Shown: positions 16,950 to 26,120, counted from the stretch's first letter. The stretch: 64,000 nt of DNA from Arthrobacter sp. Edens01 (GCF_001307035.1 NZ_LKIU01000002.1:541088-605087); one strand, 5' to 3'. A program made the numbers and translations. The notes: generated by a model from the sequence alone, not told the origin.

Positions 16950-17895
16950 GAACCAACGGACCCAGGAGCACTTCGTCGCCCCGGTGGATTCCGCCGGGCT
17001 GCCGGAAACTGACGCAGTTCAGGACGGCCGTGAGCCCCTGAGCATGTGGGGTGAAGCCTGGCGGAACCTGCGCCGCCGGCCACTGTTCATCATCTCCGCG
17101 CTGCTGATCCTGCTGATCGTTGCGGTTGCGGCCTTTCCGCAGCTGTTTACGCACACACCGGCAGACGGCGCCTGCTACCTGGCGGATTCAAACGCCGGAC
17201 CCGCTCCGGGACACCCCCTCGGTTTCACGCTGCAGGGGTGCGACGTCTATGCCCGCCTGATTTACGGCACCCGGGCATCGCTGCTGGTTGGCGTGATCAC
17301 CACCGTCTGCGTCGTGGTCCTCGGCGGATCGCTCGGCGCGCTCGCCGGGTACTACGGCGGCTGGCTTGACGCCGTGATTGCGCGGCTGGGTGACATCTTC
17401 TTTGCCCTGCCGCTGATCCTGGGCGCGATCATTGTGATGCAGCTGCCGATGTTCCGGGAGAACCGCAACATCTGGACAGTCGTCCTGACACTGGTGGTCT
17501 TCGGCTGGCCGCAGATCGCCCGGATCACCCGCGGTGCGGTCATCTCCGTGCGGAACGCTGACTTCGTCGTCGCCTCCCGGGCACTTGGCGTCTCCAAGTT
17601 CCAGGCGCTGGTGAAGCACGTCCTTCCCAATGCCCTCGCCCCGGTGATTGTCACCGCCACCATTTCGCTTGGCACCTTCATCGTGGCCGAAGCAACCCTG
17701 TCCTTCCTGGGGATCGGCCTGCCGCCGGACATCATGTCCTGGGGCAATGACATCTCCGCCGCCCAGACCTCGCTGCGGGCCAACCCTGCAGCGCTGCTGT
17801 GGCCTGCAGGTGCGCTGTCCGTCACCGTCCTCAGTTTCATCATGCTCGGCGATGCCGTCCGTGATGCCCTCGATCCGAAAGCCCGCAAGCTATGA
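16942..17895 (+). CDS. Peptide-type ABC importer 2, DppC-like permease
   Basis: This second permease of importer 2 has a cytoplasmic N-terminal tail, a first helix at about residues 49-68 (PLFIISALLILLIVAVAAFP), and an extracytoplasmic loop with a pair of cysteines (GACYLADSN and LQGCDVYARLIYG). The EAA loop is DFVVASRALGVSKFQALVKHVLPNALAPVI. The length of 317 aa is typical. It overlaps both neighbours, by 8 bp upstream and 4 bp downstream, so the set forms one tight operon. Confidence 0.96.
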   Translation: MSKNQRTQEHFVAPVDSAGLPETDAVQDGREPLSMWGEAWRNLRRRPLFIISALLILLIVAVAAFPQLFTHTPADGACYLADSNAGPAPGHPLGFTLQGCDVYARLIYGTRASLLVGVITTVCVVVLGGSLGALAGYYGGWLDAVIARLGDIFFALPLILGAIIVMQLPMFRENRNIWTVVLTLVVFGWPQIARITRGAVISVRNADFVVASRALGVSKFQALVKHVLPNALAPVIVTATISLGTFIVAEATLSFLGIGLPPDIMSWGNDISAAQTSLRANPAALLWPAGALSVTVLSFIMLGDAVRDALDPKARKL

Positions 17896-19598
17896 CATCC
17901 AACGCCCTGCAGCCGGACACGGATCCGGCCCCGCTGCTGGACATCCGCTCGCTCGCGATTTCCTTCGAAACTTCCAACGGCACGGTGGACGCGGTGCAGG
18001 ACGCCAATCTGTCTGTCCTGCCGGGGGAGACGGTGGCGATCGTGGGGGAGTCCGGCTCAGGAAAATCGACGACGGCGCTCGCAGCCATTGGGCTGCTGCC
18101 CGGCAACGGGCACGTCAGCGGCGGGCAGATCATTTTCGACGGCGAGGACATCACCCATGCCGGCCCGAAACGGATCGTGGAACTGCGCGGCAACTCAATT
18201 GGCATGGTTCCGCAGGATCCGATGTCCAACCTCAACCCGGTGTGGAAGATCGGCTTCCAGGTCCGGGAAACCCTCAAAGCCAACGGCCGTCCTTCATCGG
18301 ATGAGGACGTGGCCCGGGTCCTGAGCCAGGCGGGCCTGCCCGACGCCGGCTCCCGCGCCAAGCAGTACCCGCATGAATTCTCCGGCGGCATGCGCCAGCG
18401 GGCCCTGATCGCCATTGGCCTCTCCTGCTCGCCGCGGCTGCTGATCGCGGATGAACCGACGTCGGCACTGGACGTCACCGTGCAGCGCCAGATCCTGGAT
18501 CATCTGGCTTCGCTCACCCGGGAGATGGGGACGGCGGTGCTGCTGATTACCCACGATCTTGGCCTGGCAGCCGAGCGCGCCCAGCGCGTTGTTGTCATGT
18601 ACAAGGGCAGGGTGGTGGAGTCCGGCCCGGCACTGGAGATCCTGAGAAACCCGCAGCATCCCTATACCCGCCGGCTGGTGGACTCAGCCCCGTCCCTTGC
18701 TTCCAAGCGGATCGACACTGCGAAGGCGCGTGGCCTGAGCGCTCCGGACCTGCTCGCGGCTGACCCCGGCCAGCAATCCGGCAAGGCTACGGCGGCGGAC
18801 GTCATCGAGGTCCGCAACCTCACCAAGGTCTTCAAGCTGCGCAGCGGACTGGGCCGGCATGCCGACTTCAGAGCCGTTGACGACGTGTCTTTCTCGGTAA
18901 AGAAGGGGACCACCACCGCCGTCGTGGGTGAATCGGGTTCGGGCAAGTCCACGGTGGCCCGTATGGTACTGAATCTCGAAACCCCTACCAGTGGAAGCAT
19001 CCTCTTTGACGGTGTGGACATAACTACCCTGGACAAAAAGAAGCTCTTCGAGTTCCGCCGCCGGGTGCAGCCCATCTTCCAGGATCCGTACGGATCGCTG
19101 GACCCGATGTACAACATCTTCCACACCATTGAGGAACCTCTGCGGGTCCACGGCATTGGGAACAAGGAAAGCCGTTCCAGGAAGGTGCGGGAGCTGCTGG
19201 ACCAGGTGGCGCTGCCCTCCTCGGTCATGCGGCGCTTCCCGAACGAACTCTCCGGCGGCCAGCGCCAGCGCGTCGCAGTGGCCCGGGCCCTGGCACTTGA
19301 TCCCGAAGTCGTGATTTGTGATGAAGCCGTTTCTGCGCTGGACGTGCTGGTCCAGGCACAGATCCTGAACCTTCTTGCCGAACTCCAGGCCGACCTTGGG
19401 CTCAGCTACCTCTTTATTACGCACGATCTCGCGGTTGTCCGGCAGATTGCGGACGACGTCTGCGTTATGCAGAAGGGAAAGGTGGTGGAAACCGGAACGA
19501 CGGACGAAGTCTTCAACTCACCGAAGCAGGACTACACCAGGGCCCTGCTGGCAGCGATCCCGGGGGCGGGCCTGGACCTGCCGCCCGAGGCCGCCTGA
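17892..19598 (+). CDS. Peptide-type ABC importer 2, double ATPase
   Basis: This fused OppD-OppF type ATPase has 568 aa. Domain 1 has Walker A GESGSGKS at about residue 54, signature FSGGMRQR, and Walker [13 protein letters not shown]. Domain 2 has GESGSGKS near 345, LSGGQRQR, and VVICDEAVSALD. The second Walker B has DEAVSALD where most relatives have DEPTSALD. The Glu and D-loop are kept, so it should be active. It overlaps the permease gene by 4 bp. No clear terminator follows before typA. Confidence 0.95.
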   Translation: MTSNALQPDTDPAPLLDIRSLAISFETSNGTVDAVQDANLSVLPGETVAIVGESGSGKSTTALAAIGLLPGNGHVSGGQIIFDGEDITHAGPKRIVELRGNSIGMVPQDPMSNLNPVWKIGFQVRETLKANGRPSSDEDVARVLSQAGLPDAGSRAKQYPHEFSGGMRQRALIAIGLSCSPRLLIADEPTSALDVTVQRQILDHLASLTREMGTAVLLITHDLGLAAERAQRVVVMYKGRVVESGPALEILRNPQHPYTRRLVDSAPSLASKRIDTAKARGLSAPDLLAADPGQQSGKATAADVIEVRNLTKVFKLRSGLGRHADFRAVDDVSFSVKKGTTTAVVGESGSGKSTVARMVLNLETPTSGSILFDGVDITTLDKKKLFEFRRRVQPIFQDPYGSLDPMYNIFHTIEEPLRVHGIGNKESRSRKVRELLDQVALPSSVMRRFPNELSGGQRQRVAVARALALDPEVVICDEAVSALDVLVQAQILNLLAELQADLGLSYLFITHDLAVVRQIADDVCVMQKGKVVETGTTDEVFNSPKQDYTRALLAAIPGAGLDLPPEAA

Positions 19599-19811
19599 TA
19601 TCCGCCAAGGCGTTCACCGGAAGACAGCGCATTAGGGAACCTTTGGCAAAACGACTAGAATGGTATGGTGCCCGCTGACAGCGGCCTATCGGTGACTTCT
19701 TACACGTGTGTTCCAACGCAGCATTTGTACAGAACTGCCGGATCATCCGGAGCGACTCCGGACCACTGTGAATTATCCCCGAACTGTAACCAATGAATTG
19801 AGTCTTCACGC

Positions 19812-21734
19812 ATGTCAGAAACCAACACGGCTGTGAACAGCGCAGTGCGTAGCGATCTCCGCAATGTTGCTATTGTGGCCCACGTTGACCACGGCAAAAC
19901 GACCCTCGTCGACGCCATGCTCAAGCAGACGAACTCCTTCGCCTCGCACGGAGATGTCGAAGAACGCGTGATGGACTCAGGTGACCTGGAACGCGAAAAG
20001 GGCATTACCATCCTGGCCAAGAACACCACCGTGTTCTACAACGGCCCCGCTGCCAACGGCGAAACCATCACCATCAACGTGATCGACACCCCCGGCCACG
20101 CCGACTTCGGCGGAGAGGTCGAGCGCGGCCTGTCCATGGTCGACGGCGTTGTCCTGCTGGTGGACGCATCTGAGGGCCCGCTGCCGCAGACCCGTTTCGT
20201 ACTCCGCAAGGCCCTTGCCGCGAAGCTGCCCGTGGTGCTCCTGGTCAACAAGACCGACCGTCCCGACGCACGCATCGACGAGGTCGTCAGCGAATCCATG
20301 GACCTGCTCCTGGGCCTGGCCTCCGACCTCGCGGACGAAGTTCCCGACCTGGACCTGGACCTGGTCCTCAACGTTCCCGTTGTCTACGCTGCCGCCCGTG
20401 TTGGCGCAGCCTCGCTGGAGCAGCCGGCCGACGGCCAGGCGCCCGCGAATGACAACCTGGAACCGCTCTTCCAGACCATCATTGAGCACATCCCGGCTCC
20501 GACCTACGATCCGGAAGGTGTGCTTCAGGCACACGTCACCAACCTTGACGCTTCTCCCTTCCTGGGCCGCCTGGCGCTGCTGCGCATCTTCAACGGCACC
20601 CTTCGCAAGGGCCAGCAGGTTGCCTGGGCCCGTCACGACGGCACCCTGAAGACCGTGAAGATCACCGAGCTGCTGGCCACGAAGGCACTCGAGCGTGTTC
20701 CGGCCGAATCCGCCGGTCCCGGCGAGATTGTTGCCGTCGCCGGCATCGAGGACATCACCATCGGTGAAACCCTCACCGACGTGGACAACCCCAAGCCGCT
20801 GCCGCTGATCACCGTGGATGATCCCGCGATTTCCATGACCATCGGTATCAACACCTCGCCGCTGGCCGGCAAGGTCAAGGGCGCCAAGGTCACCGCACGA
20901 CAGGTGAAGGACCGCCTGGACAAGGAACTGATCGGCAACGTTTCCCTTCGGGTTCTGCCGACCGAGCGTCCGGATGCCTGGGAAGTCCAGGGCCGCGGCG
21001 AGCTCGCCCTGGCTATCCTCGTGGAGCAGATGCGACGCGAAGGCTTCGAGCTGACCGTTGGCAAGCCGCAGGTTGTCACCAAGGTGATCGACGGCAAGAT
21101 CCACGAGCCGATGGAACACATGACCATTGACGTTCCCGAGGAATACCTCGGCGCCGTCACCCAGCTGCTGGCAGCCCGCAAGGGCCGCATGGTCAACATG
21201 GCCAACCACGGCACCGGCTGGGTCCGCATGGAGTTCATCGTTCCCGCACGCGGCCTGATCGGCTTCCGCACCCGTTTCCTCACCGAAACCCGCGGCGCCG
21301 GCATCTCGGCTTCCATCGCCGAAGGCTACGAGCCGTGGGCCGGCCCGATCGAATACCGCACCAACGGTTCCATGATCGCTGACCGCGCCGGCGTCGTGAC
21401 CCCGTTCGCCATGATCAACCTGCAGGAACGCGGCTCCTTCTTCGTAGAGCCGACCTCCGAGGTTTACGAAGGCATGATCGTGGGCGAGAACTCCCGCGCT
21501 GATGACATGGACGTGAACATCACCAAGGAAAAGAAGCTCACCAACATGCGTGCAGCTTCCTCGGATACCTTCGAGAACCTGACCCCGCCGCGCAAGCTGA
21601 CCCTCGAGGAATCCCTCGAATTCGCCCGCGAGGACGAGTGCGTGGAGGTCACCCCGGAGTCGATCCGCATCCGCAAGCTCATCCTGGACGCCAACGAGCG
21701 TGCCAAGGCCTACCGCGCCCGCGCAAAGGCCTAG
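19812..21734 (+). CDS. typA: Ribosome-associated GTPase TypA/BipA
   Basis: A translational GTPase of the EF-G-like superfamily that binds the 70S ribosome and helps large-subunit assembly, particularly under cold or stress. The G1 motif AHVDHGKTT is at about residues 20-28, with the switch II DTPGHADF, NKTD and domain II/V following. The C-terminal BipA-specific domain contains ARGLIGFRTRFLTETRG. The length of 640 aa is slightly above the usual 610 or so, because of an insert between NKTD and domain II that is normal in actinobacteria. A 213-bp non-coding gap precedes it. The ATG has no strong ribosome site. Confidence 0.97.
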   Translation: MSETNTAVNSAVRSDLRNVAIVAHVDHGKTTLVDAMLKQTNSFASHGDVEERVMDSGDLEREKGITILAKNTTVFYNGPAANGETITINVIDTPGHADFGGEVERGLSMVDGVVLLVDASEGPLPQTRFVLRKALAAKLPVVLLVNKTDRPDARIDEVVSESMDLLLGLASDLADEVPDLDLDLVLNVPVVYAAARVGAASLEQPADGQAPANDNLEPLFQTIIEHIPAPTYDPEGVLQAHVTNLDASPFLGRLALLRIFNGTLRKGQQVAWARHDGTLKTVKITELLATKALERVPAESAGPGEIVAVAGIEDITIGETLTDVDNPKPLPLITVDDPAISMTIGINTSPLAGKVKGAKVTARQVKDRLDKELIGNVSLRVLPTERPDAWEVQGRGELALAILVEQMRREGFELTVGKPQVVTKVIDGKIHEPMEHMTIDVPEEYLGAVTQLLAARKGRMVNMANHGTGWVRMEFIVPARGLIGFRTRFLTETRGAGISASIAEGYEPWAGPIEYRTNGSMIADRAGVVTPFAMINLQERGSFFVEPTSEVYEGMIVGENSRADDMDVNITKEKKLTNMRAASSDTFENLTPPRKLTLEESLEFAREDECVEVTPESIRIRKLILDANERAKAYRARAKA

Positions 21735-22245
21735 TTCCATCGCCACGGCCCAAGCATCCGGTTCCCGGGTCCCGCGTTGGCGGGGCCCGGCTGCCGTGGT
21801 GCTTGGCGCCCTGGCGGCGGGCATCCTGGGAACATCACTGCACGCCCAGGTGCTCTATGCGGGGGACACTGCGCTGCCGCTCGGCGCGGTTGGGGCATTG
21901 ATCTTCAGTGCCGCGGTTGCGTCCTTCGCAGGGCTCTGGACACGTTCGGTGGCTGTCAGCGCGGCCACCGGTGTCCTCACCTACGTCCTGCTCGGAACGT
22001 TCTCACTGGACATATTCAGCGGACCCCTGATCGTCACCGGAACCTCTTCCGGGCTGGACCTGCCGGTAGTCACAGCCGGGCAGATCTGGCTCTTTGGCCA
22101 GTCACTGGCCACCATTGCCGCCGTGCTGGTAACCGCCGTCGTGCTGCGCTCCGAAGCCCGCTTTGAACGCGCCTCGGCGAAGGAAAACACCCTTCCCTAC
22201 GGCACCGATCCTGGTTACCGTCCGGGACCGGAACCGCTTAGCTAG
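21700..22245 (+). CDS. Integral membrane protein, possibly DUF6113 family
   Basis: A 181-aa protein with a basic N-terminus, about four membrane helices (AAVVLGALAAGILGTSLHA, ALIFSAAVASFAGLW, AATGVLTYVLLGTFSL, TAGQIWLFGQSLATIAAVLVTAVVL) and a polar proline-rich C-terminus. The position after typA and before fdxA matches a small membrane gene found there in other actinobacteria; DUF6113 is my guess from memory. The GTG at 21700 lies inside typA (35-bp overlap), and no later in-frame start keeps the whole first helix, so the start is uncertain. The function is unknown. Confidence 0.6.
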   Translation: MPRPTAPAQRPSSIATAQASGSRVPRWRGPAAVVLGALAAGILGTSLHAQVLYAGDTALPLGAVGALIFSAAVASFAGLWTRSVAVSAATGVLTYVLLGTFSLDIFSGPLIVTGTSSGLDLPVVTAGQIWLFGQSLATIAAVLVTAVVLRSEARFERASAKENTLPYGTDPGYRPGPEPLS

Positions 22246-22759
22246 TCAGGTCCCCTGAGAGTTTTTCACTGGTTCGGTCCCGGTGATGGGCCAGCATCAG
22301 TGATGTGGGTGTGCCGTCGGGGTCCGGACCGCGCAGGGCATAGTCATCGAAAACCGCACGCAGCTTGTCCATCAGGATGCGGCGGTTTTCCTCGTTAAGG
22401 CACAGGCCCATACGCACTACCTCGATGTCCGACGGGGGAAGCCCCTCGATTTCCTGCAGGAACGTCTCCACAAAGACCATGTTGGTGCCCTCAGGCAGTG
22501 AGGCTTTCCAGCTCAGGCCGGTGGCGCGGTAGGGAATTTCCTTGGCGCCGCGGTTCCCCGTGCGCGGTGTTCCGGCAGCGAGAAAACCGGTGCCCAGCAG
22601 GGTTCGTACGTGATGCAGGGCAGTGGCAGGATTCAGTTCCAGTGCTTCGGCGATTTCCTTGTTGGTCCGCTCGGCATGCAGGCACAAACGCAGAATCCGC
22701 AGCCGGACAGGGGAGCTCAGCGCTCGTCCCCGGGCCTGGATCACATCATCGTTTGGCAT
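22238..22759 (-). CDS. Winged-helix (ArsR-like) transcriptional regulator
   Basis: The N-terminal winged helix-turn-helix, LSSPVRLRILRLCLHAERTNKEIAEALELNPATALHHVRTLLGTGFL, is of the ArsR/helix_turn_helix_5 type. There are no clustered cysteines, so metal sensing is unlikely. The C-terminal helical domain of about 90 residues includes FVETFLQEIEGLPPSDIEVVRMGLCLNEENRR and could dimerise or bind a ligand. Two ATGs are adjacent. The second (22759) is chosen because TATGCT at 22766-22771 lies 6 nt before it, which is the leaderless spacing. The target genes are unknown. The stop overlaps the membrane gene on the other strand by 8 bp. Confidence 0.8.
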   Translation of the reverse strand: MPNDDVIQARGRALSSPVRLRILRLCLHAERTNKEIAEALELNPATALHHVRTLLGTGFLAAGTPRTGNRGAKEIPYRATGLSWKASLPEGTNMVFVETFLQEIEGLPPSDIEVVRMGLCLNEENRRILMDKLRAVFDDYALRGPDPDGTPTSLMLAHHRDRTSEKLSGDLTS

Positions 22760-22765
22760 CATCCC

Positions 22766-22771
22766 AGCATA
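22766..22771 (-). promoter_or_regulatory. -10 box for leaderless ArsR-like gene
   Basis: TATGCT on the minus strand is 6 nt upstream of the second ATG of the regulator. No ribosome site is present, consistent with a leaderless mRNA. Confidence 0.5.
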
Positions 22772-22804
22772 CCCGTGCGGAGAGCCGGGCCTTTTTTGCA
22801 GTGA

Positions 22805-23041
22805 TCAGGCGGTTCGCGGACGCCGGCGCTCAGGAGCGGGCGGGACAGGCTTGCCGGCAGTCACCAGATTCCACGGAATCCGGACCGGACCCTTGCGGGT
22901 CATCAGGGTGCACCCCTCGGAATCCAGCGCAGTAATGGTTCCCAGCGCGTCCGTCAGTCCGCCGTCAATGCGGTAACGCACGACGGCGCGCTGCCCCGTG
23001 CCGGCGGCGCGGAGGCGTTCCTCGGGGGTTGGGGAAGTCAC
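22805..23041 (-). CDS. Small stand-alone SH3-like domain protein (Rv0428c N-terminal type)
   Basis: A 78-aa protein whose core GQRAVVRYRIDGGLTDALGTITALDSEGCTLMTRKGPVRIPWNLVTAGKPVPP resembles the SH3-like N-terminal domain that precedes the GNAT domain in mycobacterial Rv0428c-type acetyltransferases. Here it stands alone. A basic PERRRPRTA tail ends it. The start is GTG 23041, with a -10-like TACTAT 6 nt before it and no ribosome site. The function is unknown; a small adaptor or regulatory role is possible. Confidence 0.6.
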   Translation of the reverse strand: MTSPTPEERLRAAGTGQRAVVRYRIDGGLTDALGTITALDSEGCTLMTRKGPVRIPWNLVTAGKPVPPAPERRRPRTA

Positions 23042-23047
23042 CGTTAC

Positions 23048-23053
23048 ATAGTA
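23048..23053 (-). promoter_or_regulatory. -10 box for leaderless SH3-like gene
   Basis: TACTAT on the minus strand, with 6 nt (GTAACG) between it and the GTG at 23041, fits a leaderless transcript. Confidence 0.5.
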
Positions 23054-23165
23054 CGCGGCGGTCTCCCGGCTGGGAGATAATGGAACGGACTACTAACGTG
23101 GAAGCATTACCTCGTGGAGATCTGCGGTTTCGCGGATAACCGCACACCAAGGAAGGCAAAGGGAC

Positions 23166-23489
23166 GTGACGTACGTAATTGCGCAGCCATGCGTGGATGT
23201 TAAGGACAAGGCATGCATCGAAGAATGCCCCGTGGACTGCATCTACGAAGGTGAACGCTCCCTCTATATCCACCCGGATGAATGCGTTGACTGCGGCGCC
23301 TGCGAACCCGTCTGCCCGGTAGAGGCCATCTACTACGAGGACGACACTCCCGAAGAGTGGGCCGACTATTACAAGGCCAACGTCGAATTCTTCGATGACC
23401 TGGGTTCCCCGGGCGGTGCCGCCAAGCTTGGCAATACGCACAAGGATCATCCGATGATCGCCGCACTGCCGCCGCAGAACCAGGAATGA
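23166..23489 (+). CDS. fdxA: Seven-iron ferredoxin
   Basis: A small cytosolic electron carrier with one [3Fe-4S] and one [4Fe-4S] cluster. Cysteines at 9, 17, 21, 25 and 40, 43, 46, 50 follow the FdxA/FdxC pattern (CIEECPVDCIYEG and CVDCGACEPVCP). The 107-aa length and the C-terminal extension (TPEEWADYYKANVEFFDDLGSPGGAAKLG) match actinobacterial members. GTG 23166 is preceded by AAGGAAGG. It overlaps dapC by 4 bp. This fdxA-dapC pair is conserved in mycobacteria too, although a direct functional link is not established. Confidence 0.95.
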   Translation: MTYVIAQPCVDVKDKACIEECPVDCIYEGERSLYIHPDECVDCGACEPVCPVEAIYYEDDTPEEWADYYKANVEFFDDLGSPGGAAKLGNTHKDHPMIAALPPQNQE

Positions 23490-24640
23490 GCACTGCAGCC
23501 TCCGGCACTTTCGGCCTGAACCTGCCGGAGTACCCGTGGGAAGCCATGGCCCCATACGTGCAGCAGGCCTCTGCGCACGCGGACGGCGCCGTGAACCTCT
23601 CCATCGGAACTCCTGTGGACCCGACTCCGGAGTTCATCCAGGAAGCCCTTGCCGGCGCAGCCAACGCGCCGGGATACCCCACCACGCACGGAACAGCCGA
23701 GCTGCGGCAGGGGATTGCGGACTGGTTCTCCCGGCGCCGTTCCGTCCCGGGCCTGGATCCGCAGGACATCATGCCCACGGTTGGTTCCAAGGAACTGGTT
23801 GCCTGGCTCCCGCTGCTGCTGGGGCTGGGAGCGGGCGACGTCGTCGTGCGTCCCACCGTTGCCTACCCGACCTATGACATGGGTGCCGTCCTCGCAGGAG
23901 CCACCCCCGTCGCCGCGGACGACCTCTCTGAGCTCGATGACGAGACACGCTCGCGCGTCCGCCTGGTCTGGGTCAACTCTCCCGGAAATCCGACCGGCAG
24001 TGTCCGCGGCGCCGAATCGATGGCAGCCCTGGTGGACCAGGCCCGTTCACTGGGCGCGGTAGTGGCATCGGACGAGTGCTATGCGGAACTCGGCTGGGGC
24101 GAATGGGACACCGCGCGAGGCGGAACCCCGGTACCGTCAGTGCTCGATCCCCGCGTCAGCGGAGGCAGTAACGAGTCCCTGCTCGCTGTGTACTCCCTCA
24201 GCAAGCAGTCCAACCTCGCCGGGTACCGTGCCGCGTTCGTCGCAGGTGACGGCGCGATCATCGCCAACCTGGTGAACAGCCGCAAGCACGCCGGGATGAT
24301 TGTCCCTGCACCCGTGCAGGCCGCGATGCTGGCGGCGCTGTCCGACGACCGGCACGTTGCGGAGCAGAAGGACAAATACCGTGCACGAAGGGAGATGCTG
24401 GTCCCCGCGCTGGAAGCTTTCGGCCTGAAGATCAGCAGTTCCGAGGCAGGGCTGTACCTGTGGGCCACCGCGGGCGAGGACACCTGGACAACCATTCAGC
24501 GATTCGCCGCACTCGGGATCGTAGTTGGCCCCGGCGTTATCTACGGAGACGCAGGCGCCGGTTTTGTCCGGGTGGCACTCACTGGAAGCGACGAACGCAT
24601 CGCCGCAGCAGCGCAGCGGCTGGAGGCAGCGGCGCGCTGA
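23486..24640 (+). CDS. dapC: Succinyldiaminopimelate transaminase
   Basis: A PLP-dependent class I/II aminotransferase that converts N-succinyl-2-amino-6-ketopimelate to N-succinyl-diaminopimelate with glutamate, in lysine and peptidoglycan synthesis. Family motifs are NLSIGTPVDPTPEFI, GYPTTHGTAELRQGIADW, WVNSPGNPTG and the PLP lysine in SLSKQSNLAGYRAAFVAGD (Lys of SLSKQ). The length of 384 aa is normal. Its assignment to DapC over generic aminotransferases rests on the fdxA neighbour and on dapD/dapE 4 kb downstream. It starts with ATG overlapping the fdxA stop. Confidence 0.93.
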   Translation: MSTAASGTFGLNLPEYPWEAMAPYVQQASAHADGAVNLSIGTPVDPTPEFIQEALAGAANAPGYPTTHGTAELRQGIADWFSRRRSVPGLDPQDIMPTVGSKELVAWLPLLLGLGAGDVVVRPTVAYPTYDMGAVLAGATPVAADDLSELDDETRSRVRLVWVNSPGNPTGSVRGAESMAALVDQARSLGAVVASDECYAELGWGEWDTARGGTPVPSVLDPRVSGGSNESLLAVYSLSKQSNLAGYRAAFVAGDGAIIANLVNSRKHAGMIVPAPVQAAMLAALSDDRHVAEQKDKYRARREMLVPALEAFGLKISSSEAGLYLWATAGEDTWTTIQRFAALGIVVGPGVIYGDAGAGFVRVALTGSDERIAAAAQRLEAAAR

Positions 24641-24756
24641 TTGGGCGGTTGCATTATGCAGTGATGTTGCGCTTGCACAACAAGATCGCTGCCGATTAGT
24701 GGTAACGCCCGGTAAACCGGTAGCGTTTTAGCGAAATAGATAACAGCACGAATGTG

Positions 24757-24762
24757 TACTAT
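24757..24762 (+). promoter_or_regulatory. Putative -10 element of the citrate synthase promoter
   Basis: TACTAT preceded by TGTG (extended -10-like) lies 65 nt upstream of the ATG at 24828. No good -35 is seen. The 187-bp gap between dapC and gltA also holds short imperfect repeats (GGTAA...CCGGTAAACCGGT). Confidence 0.35.
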
Positions 24763-24827
24763 GGGCGCTCTTCTCACGAGGACGCGGGCCCGTAGCAGTG
24801 GGTTCTTCAAACTCCTGAAGGAGAAAA

Positions 24828-26120
24828 ATGACTGAGCGACCAAGTGCCGAACTGCACTATGGGACCGAGCCGGCGGACAAGCTGGAGCTTCCCCGCATTG
24901 CGGCCAAGGAAGGCAACGACGGCTTTGACGTATCGAAGCTGCTGAAGCAGACCGGCACCGTAACGTTCGACCCCGGGTTCATGAACACCGCGGCCACGAC
25001 CTCGGCGATCACCTACATCGACGGTGATGCGGGAATCCTGCGTTACCGCGGATACCCCATCGAGCAGCTGGCAAAGCACTCCAGCTTCCTCGAAACTTCC
25101 TACCTGCTGATCTACGGCAACCTGCCGACTCCCGCAGAGCTTGAAGCATTCGACCACCGGATCCGCCGGCACACACTGCTGCATGAGGACCTCAAAGGCT
25201 TCTTCGGAGGCTTCCCGCGTGATGCTCACCCGATGCCCGTGCTCTCCTCGGCAGTCAGCGCGCTGTCCACCTTCTACCAGGATTCCCTGGATCCCTTCGA
25301 CGAGGAGCAGGTGGAGCTTTCCACCGTGCGCCTTATGGCGAAGCTTCCCGTGATTGCTGCGTATGCGCACAAGAAGAGCATCGGCCAGCCCATGCTCTAT
25401 CCGGACAACTCCATGAACCTGGTGGAGAACTTCATGCGGCTCTCCTTCGGCCTGCCCGCCGAGCCGTACGAACTGAATCCGAAGCTGGTCAAGGCCCTGG
25501 ACCTGCTGCTGATCCTGCACGCAGACCATGAGCAGAACTGCTCTACCTCCACGGTCCGCCTGGTCGGCAGCTCCAACGCGAACATGTTCGCTTCGATCTC
25601 CGCCGGCATCAGCGCGCTCTTCGGCCCGCTGCACGGCGGTGCCAACGAAGCCGTGCTGAACATGCTGCGGGACATCCAGTCCACCGGCATGCAGCCTGAA
25701 ACCTTCATGGAGAAGGTCAAGAACAAGGAAGACGGCGTGAAGCTCATGGGCTTCGGGCACCGCGTCTACAAGAACTACGATCCGCGCGCCAAGATCGTTA
25801 AGGCAACGGCCCACGAGATCCTCGCGGACCTCGGCGGCAACGACGAGCTGCTGGACATCGCCATGCGGCTTGAAGAGAAGGCCCTCGCGGATGACTACTT
25901 CATTGAGCGCAAGCTCTACCCGAATGTGGACTTCTACACCGGCCTGATCTACAAGGCCATGGGCTTCCCGGAGAAGATGTTCACTGTGCTCTTCGCAATC
26001 GGCCGCCTGCCGGGCTGGATCGCCCAGTGGCGCGAAATGATGCAGGACCCGCAGACCAAGATTGGCCGTCCGCGCCAGTTGTACACGGGTGTCCCGGAGC
26101 GCAACTACCCGGAACGCTAA
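24828..26120 (+). CDS. gltA: Citrate synthase
   Basis: Catalyses condensation of acetyl-CoA and oxaloacetate to citrate, the entry step of the TCA cycle. At 430 aa it is the long, type II hexameric form. Catalytic residues lie in HADHEQNCSTSTVRLVGSS, GPLHGGANEAVLNML (His) and MGFGHRVYKNYDPRA (His), and the late Asp in the DYFIERKLYPNVDFYTGLIY block. The N-terminal GDAGILRYRGYPIEQLA is also typical. A strong AAGGAG ribosome site precedes the ATG. It is monocistronic and ends at a bidirectional hairpin. Confidence 0.97.
   Translation: MTERPSAELHYGTEPADKLELPRIAAKEGNDGFDVSKLLKQTGTVTFDPGFMNTAATTSAITYIDGDAGILRYRGYPIEQLAKHSSFLETSYLLIYGNLPTPAELEAFDHRIRRHTLLHEDLKGFFGGFPRDAHPMPVLSSAVSALSTFYQDSLDPFDEEQVELSTVRLMAKLPVIAAYAHKKSIGQPMLYPDNSMNLVENFMRLSFGLPAEPYELNPKLVKALDLLLILHADHEQNCSTSTVRLVGSSNANMFASISAGISALFGPLHGGANEAVLNMLRDIQSTGMQPETFMEKVKNKEDGVKLMGFGHRVYKNYDPRAKIVKATAHEILADLGGNDELLDIAMRLEEKALADDYFIERKLYPNVDFYTGLIYKAMGFPEKMFTVLFAIGRLPGWIAQWREMMQDPQTKIGRPRQLYTGVPERNYPER

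Noticed and set aside
19977-21824. 615-codon open frame antisense to typA
   Set aside because: Composition artefact of the typA codon usage; no domain visible, no ribosome site, fully covered by a core gene.
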